DNA of 8,473 bases, from NCBI GenBank assembly GCA_903904495.1, contig CAIVCU010000407.1:1-8473 (forward strand), in the 5' to 3' direction. The notes under the pieces are model-generated. The model was not told the DNA's origin. It made no database searches and saw only the letters and a program-made list of their open reading frames with translations. How positions within the stretch are numbered: position 1 is the stretch's first letter; each line of letters begins with the position of its first letter. Made by a program: the position numbers and the translations under genes. This DNA is from an uncultured Chlorobiaceae bacterium. Lineage in GTDB: Bacteria > Bacteroidota > Chlorobiia > Chlorobiales > Chlorobiaceae. Below, piece by piece: positions 5,787 through 8,473 of this stretch.

Positions 5787-6959
5787 ATGAGTATGCCTGC
5801 TGTTAAAAAAACATCACGGAAGGTTTTGATAAAATTACATCGATGGACGGGATTACTGCTCCTTGCTTTCCTTTTTATAGCTGGATTTACCGGTGCGGCG
5901 ATCTCCTTTCGCGGTGAACTGGAACGCATTATCAATCCACATCTTTTTGTGGTTGAACCAGGGTCCAAGCCGCGCCCTTATGCAGAAATAATTACCACTG
6001 TTGAATCGCGCTTTCCTGATGCAATTGCAAGCATGTTGCGGCTGCCGAAAAGGAGTGATGATGCTTTACTGGTCTCGTTGCGGCCAAAGCAAGCATCGGG
6101 TATGGAAAACTCAACAAGGTTCGATCAGGTGATGGTCAATCCCTACAACGGAAAGATACTTGGAGAGCGCAATACAACACAGTTTGTCCTGTCAAGAACG
6201 AATCTGCTGCCGTTGTTAAGCCGACTTCATTCTTCACTGTTTCTCGGAAAAGCCGGCATCCTGATTATGGGATGGTGCGCGGTTGTATGGCTGATTACCT
6301 TGTTTTTCGGCCTTACCTTAAGTTGGCCTGCCAAAAGCCATAAACTGGCATCGTGGCTTTCGGTACTGAAGGTGCGTTTGAAAGAGGGGAATTATAAGAT
6401 CAACTATGACCTGCACCAGTTTGCATCAGTTTTGATTTTTCCAATAATGGTTGTAGTTTCTTTTTCGGCAATCTATTTGAATCTGGCGGAGGTTGTAACC
6501 CCGATAACAAATATTGTAGCGCCAGTAACGCCGATACCTCATATCACATCAAAAAGCCCGCTTCCAGTAACGGGAATTGCTTGCAGTGTAGATGATGCCA
6601 TCGGGGTTGTACAAAACACCTTTCCAAAAGCATCGGTATACTCGGTGTATCGTGATGTGAAGAACGGCGTTTATAATATTCGCTTTCTTTTGCCCGGTGA
6701 TGTTTCGCCATATGGAAACAACTATGCGTACATCAGCATGGCGAACGGGCAGGTCGAACACGTAAAGTTAACTGAAACCGGCAGTGCGGGAGACCGGTTT
6801 ATCAATTGGATGCGGCCGTTGCATAGCGGAAAAGCTTTTGGGCTTTTTGGTCAACTGGCTGTGTTTCTTGGAGCCATATCACTTTGTGCCATTTGTGTAA
6901 CTGGCCTGAATATTTATATAGGAAAATGTACCCATCGTTCGCCGACGGCAAAGGTTTGA
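5787..6959 (+). CDS. PepSY-TM family inner-membrane protein (PiuB/FoxB-like reductase candidate)
   Basis: The 390-residue protein has the four-helix PepSY-TM plan: helices at about 20-40, 155-180, 210-232 and 353-375. A periplasmic PepSY-like region lies between helices 1 and 2 (about 45-145) and another between helices 3 and 4 (about 240-345). Conserved histidines lie at or beside the helices: H18 in LHRWTG, H148 in LHSSL, H210 in YDLHQF and H346 in PLHSGKAFG. In this family such histidines are the likely haem ligands; FoxB, a ferrisiderophore reductase, is the best studied member. A role in reducing ferric or other metal complexes at the periplasmic face is therefore reasonable but inferred. 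There is no TonB-dependent receptor or siderophore gene beside it. The start at 5787 is chosen for the KKTSRKVLIKLHRW N-terminus; M3 is an alternative. There is no strong Shine-Dalgarno. It is followed 83 bases later by a small exported Cys-Cys protein on the same strand. Confidence 0.88.
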   Translation: MSMPAVKKTSRKVLIKLHRWTGLLLLAFLFIAGFTGAAISFRGELERIINPHLFVVEPGSKPRPYAEIITTVESRFPDAIASMLRLPKRSDDALLVSLRPKQASGMENSTRFDQVMVNPYNGKILGERNTTQFVLSRTNLLPLLSRLHSSLFLGKAGILIMGWCAVVWLITLFFGLTLSWPAKSHKLASWLSVLKVRLKEGNYKINYDLHQFASVLIFPIMVVVSFSAIYLNLAEVVTPITNIVAPVTPIPHITSKSPLPVTGIACSVDDAIGVVQNTFPKASVYSVYRDVKNGVYNIRFLLPGDVSPYGNNYAYISMANGQVEHVKLTETGSAGDRFINWMRPLHSGKAFGLFGQLAVFLGAISLCAICVTGLNIYIGKCTHRSPTAKV

Positions 6960-7042
6960 CAATTTAAGGACTACCCCGTGCCGAAGCAGCTGAAATGATT
7001 TATTTATAACTATCAATATGCCAACCAAACAAACGAAGCACT

Positions 7043-7249
7043 ATGAAAAAGAATTTTATTGCCGGTTTTATAGTAACTCTTGCAATGACAGGCCTCTTTG
7101 GCGGCGTCGCAATTGCCGAAGACAATCAGGCGGGTGATACCAAGCAGGTTGTTACCACTGAAGCAAAAGCTGAGGCATCACCAGCACCTGAAAAAACTGA
7201 TGCGAAAACAGATGAGTGCTGTACAATGGGTGAACTGAAACCATTGTAA
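7043..7249 (+). CDS. Small exported Ala/Lys/Thr/Glu-rich protein with a Cys-Cys motif, possibly frame-shifted near its end
   Basis: The 68-residue ORF begins with a clear signal peptide (MKKNF, then a hydrophobic core to about residue 22) with likely cleavage after AIA at residue 25. The mature part is low-complexity and charged (EDNQAGDTKQVVTTEAKAEA...), then DECCTMGELKPL, with Cys59-Cys60. No family is recognised. Secreted proteins of this kind may bind metal or be oxidised, but that is a guess. An oddity: just past residue 66 the reading frame one base back is open and has the same A/K/T/E-rich character (TIVKKQAKAAAKDTEVE). One extra A in the AAA run at 7238-7240 would join the two as GELKTIVKKQAKAAA. 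The stop at 7247 may thus reflect a one-base loss or sequence error. The extension overlaps the terminator-like inverted repeat. No Shine-Dalgarno is visible; GAAGCACT precedes the ATG. Confidence 0.66.
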   Translation: MKKNFIAGFIVTLAMTGLFGGVAIAEDNQAGDTKQVVTTEAKAEASPAPEKTDAKTDECCTMGELKPL

Positions 7250-7257
7250 AGAAACAA

Positions 7258-7318
7258 GCCAAAGCTGCCGCGAAAGATACTGAAGTAGAACTACGACAGT
7301 ATTGCGCGGCACACTGGC
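7258..7318. terminator. Bidirectional terminator-like interrupted hairpin between convergent genes
   Basis: Four nested complementary arm pairs line up: GCCA (7258-7261) with TGGC (7315-7318), TGCCGCG (7266-7272) with CGCGGCA (7305-7311), ATACTG (7277-7282) with CAGTAT (7297-7302), and TAG (7286-7288) with CTA (7291-7293). Internal loops of 2-4 bases separate them. The plus strand continues AGGTTTTAAT and the minus strand TTGTTTCTTT. It starts eight bases after the small protein's stop and ends five bases before the M16 stop codon, the expected place for a shared terminator. Confidence 0.7.
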
Positions 7319-7323
7319 AGGTT

Positions 7324-8473
7324 TTAATATCCAAACACCTCTTTTAGCGTCAATTCCCTGACCGTACCATATTTCCTCAGGGTTTCCATATCGAGATTGC
7401 ACGATTTGCCAAGAACCAGCATAACTTGTTTTTTGTCGGGAAAATGTTTTGTGTGAAATTGAGTTATATCTGCAAGACTCATTGCAGGAACGTCACGATA
7501 GATATCTTTTCTGATGTCGTAACGGTGCCCCAGCCTGAGAGCATCTTCATAATTCAACAGGATTTCTGTTTTTGTTAAACGATTGGTGGATTTTTCCTGA
7601 AGAGTACCGTTTTTCGCTGAAGCAAAAAGTTTTGTTGATTTCGGCAAGTCGGTCATCAGCTTTCTCATGCCTTCGAGCGCTTCGGGAAGTTTGTCGGACT
7701 GGGTACCGATATAACTGAAAATATAGTTTGACCTCCCTTTTTGCTTCGGAGCACTGTAGCCGGAAAAAACTGCATACGCAAGAGCTTTAGCTTCTCTCAG
7801 TTCCTGAAACACAACGGAAGACATTCCTCCGCCGTAATACTCGTTGAAGAGAGTTACAATCGGTACCATTGAAGGGTCGTACAACGCATCTTTCGTCAAC
7901 ATAATAACTTCAGCCTGCGTCATATCGTAGTCAACAACGTAGACCAGATTATCCGGCTGTTCAAGTTCTTTAAAAGAATCAGACTCCGGTGGATTTTTGA
8001 ACGACTGCGGATAATGACGCACAGCATGCAACTCACTGAGCACCTCTGCAGAGGAGGCCGGTCCGCAATAGAGTACCCGATGGCGATATTGCAAAAGGTT
8101 ACGAACTTCATCAAGCAGTTCTTGAGATGTCACTTTTTCCAGCTCCTCATTACTGAGCACGTTGGTGAATGGTGAGATCGGTCCATATTTACCGTAATTG
8201 ATCAAGCCATCGAAAAGAATCTTGTTTTTCGAAAGTTTGGCATCGGTCCTCTCTTTTATGACACCGGCCTTGAGTTTTGCAAGAGTTTCTTCATCGGGCT
8301 TTGCGTCGACAAGAAGATTTTCAAGCAACCGTATCGCTGCCGGAGCATTTTTTCCGAGTCCGGTCAACTCCAAAGAAACATTATGCTCTGAGGTGGAAAC
8401 AGAAAAGCTGGCTCCAATTTAATAGAGTTCCCGGCTGAACTCGGCATGAGTCATTGTTGATGTTCCAAGATAG
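7324..8473 (-). pseudogene. M16-family (insulinase-like) zinc peptidase, C-terminal part, interrupted by an in-frame TAA (runs off right edge)
   Basis: Reading leftward from the right edge gives a protein resembling the C-terminal M16 domains of bacterial processing-peptidase-like enzymes. It starts LGTSTMTHAEFSRELY, then has TAA (8421-8419), then resumes in the same frame as IGASFSVSTSEHNVSLELTG and continues to the stop at 7324. Both sides fit the usual M16 pattern T..s..ef.r.ly.lGA, so the stop sits in mid-domain where Lys (AAA) or a similar codon would be expected. Downstream features include SPFTNVLSNEEL, a second-half region with YGGGMSSVVFQELREAKALAYAV (the conserved Arg...Tyr segment of M16 C-domains), and LVLGKSCNL near the end. 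The zinc-binding HxxEH motif would be upstream, outside the window. A restart at TTG 8373 has no visible ribosome binding site. I call a pseudogene or interrupted gene, unless the TAA is a sequence error. Substrate is unknown; relatives are often periplasmic. Confidence 0.8.

Noticed and set aside
7232..7246. Programmed -1 frameshift site in the small Cys-Cys protein
   Set aside because: There is no X-XXY-YYZ slippery heptamer at the overlap; the following hairpin is better explained as a terminator.
7324..8373. Complete separate gene starting at TTG 8373
   Set aside because: Family-like sequence continues upstream in the same frame to and beyond the TAA at 8419-8421, and no ribosome binding site precedes the TTG.
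8198..8422. Plus-strand open frame of 74 codons
   Set aside because: Antisense to the M16 peptidase and without protein-like features.

Overview
The window looks like a chromosomal piece of a green sulfur bacterium (Chlorobiaceae or a close relative). The evidence is a typical GatB N-terminus, a BatA/BatB pair as in the Chlorobi/Bacteroidetes lineage, mostly weak or absent Shine-Dalgarno signals, and moderate GC with A/T-rich intergenic stretches. The assignment comes from protein character alone and was not tested by a search. No rRNA, tRNA, CRISPR array, insertion sequence or prophage gene is visible.

Layout, left to right. A gatB gene runs off the left edge (minus strand, positions 1-439). 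Upstream of it, also on the minus strand, is a secreted SYLF/Ysc84-domain protein (512-1048) with a ten-base G tract inside its coding sequence. A 368-base gap (1049-1416) holds a degenerate repeated element built around GGATGACA. Next is a clean but half-length clpB (1417-2739, minus) that stops at the start of the middle domain, so NBD2 is absent. A strong intrinsic terminator (2884-2923) separates clpB from an upstream minus-strand unit batA - batB - ORF of 100 residues (5487 down to 2973). BatA and BatB are membrane-anchored von Willebrand A proteins with intact MIDAS motifs.

Across a 299-base divergent intergenic region, the plus strand carries a four-helix PepSY-TM membrane protein (5787-6959) and a small exported Cys-Cys protein (7043-7249). 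These converge on an M16-family peptidase (7324-8473, minus, running off the right edge). The convergent junction holds a long interrupted inverted repeat that can serve as a terminator in both directions.

Themes. The minus-strand genes mix translation quality (gatB), protein disaggregation (half clpB) and an envelope-stress or aerotolerance module (batAB). The plus-strand pair suggests inner-membrane redox or metal handling. Three genes show unusual integrity. ClpB is half-length, M16 has an in-frame TAA with clear homology on both sides, and the small Cys-Cys protein has a coding-like extension in another frame that one added A would join. The SYLF gene has a slippage-prone tract. These are the points most worth checking, first against reads, because sequence error could explain two of them. 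I see no convincing wholly new multi-gene system.
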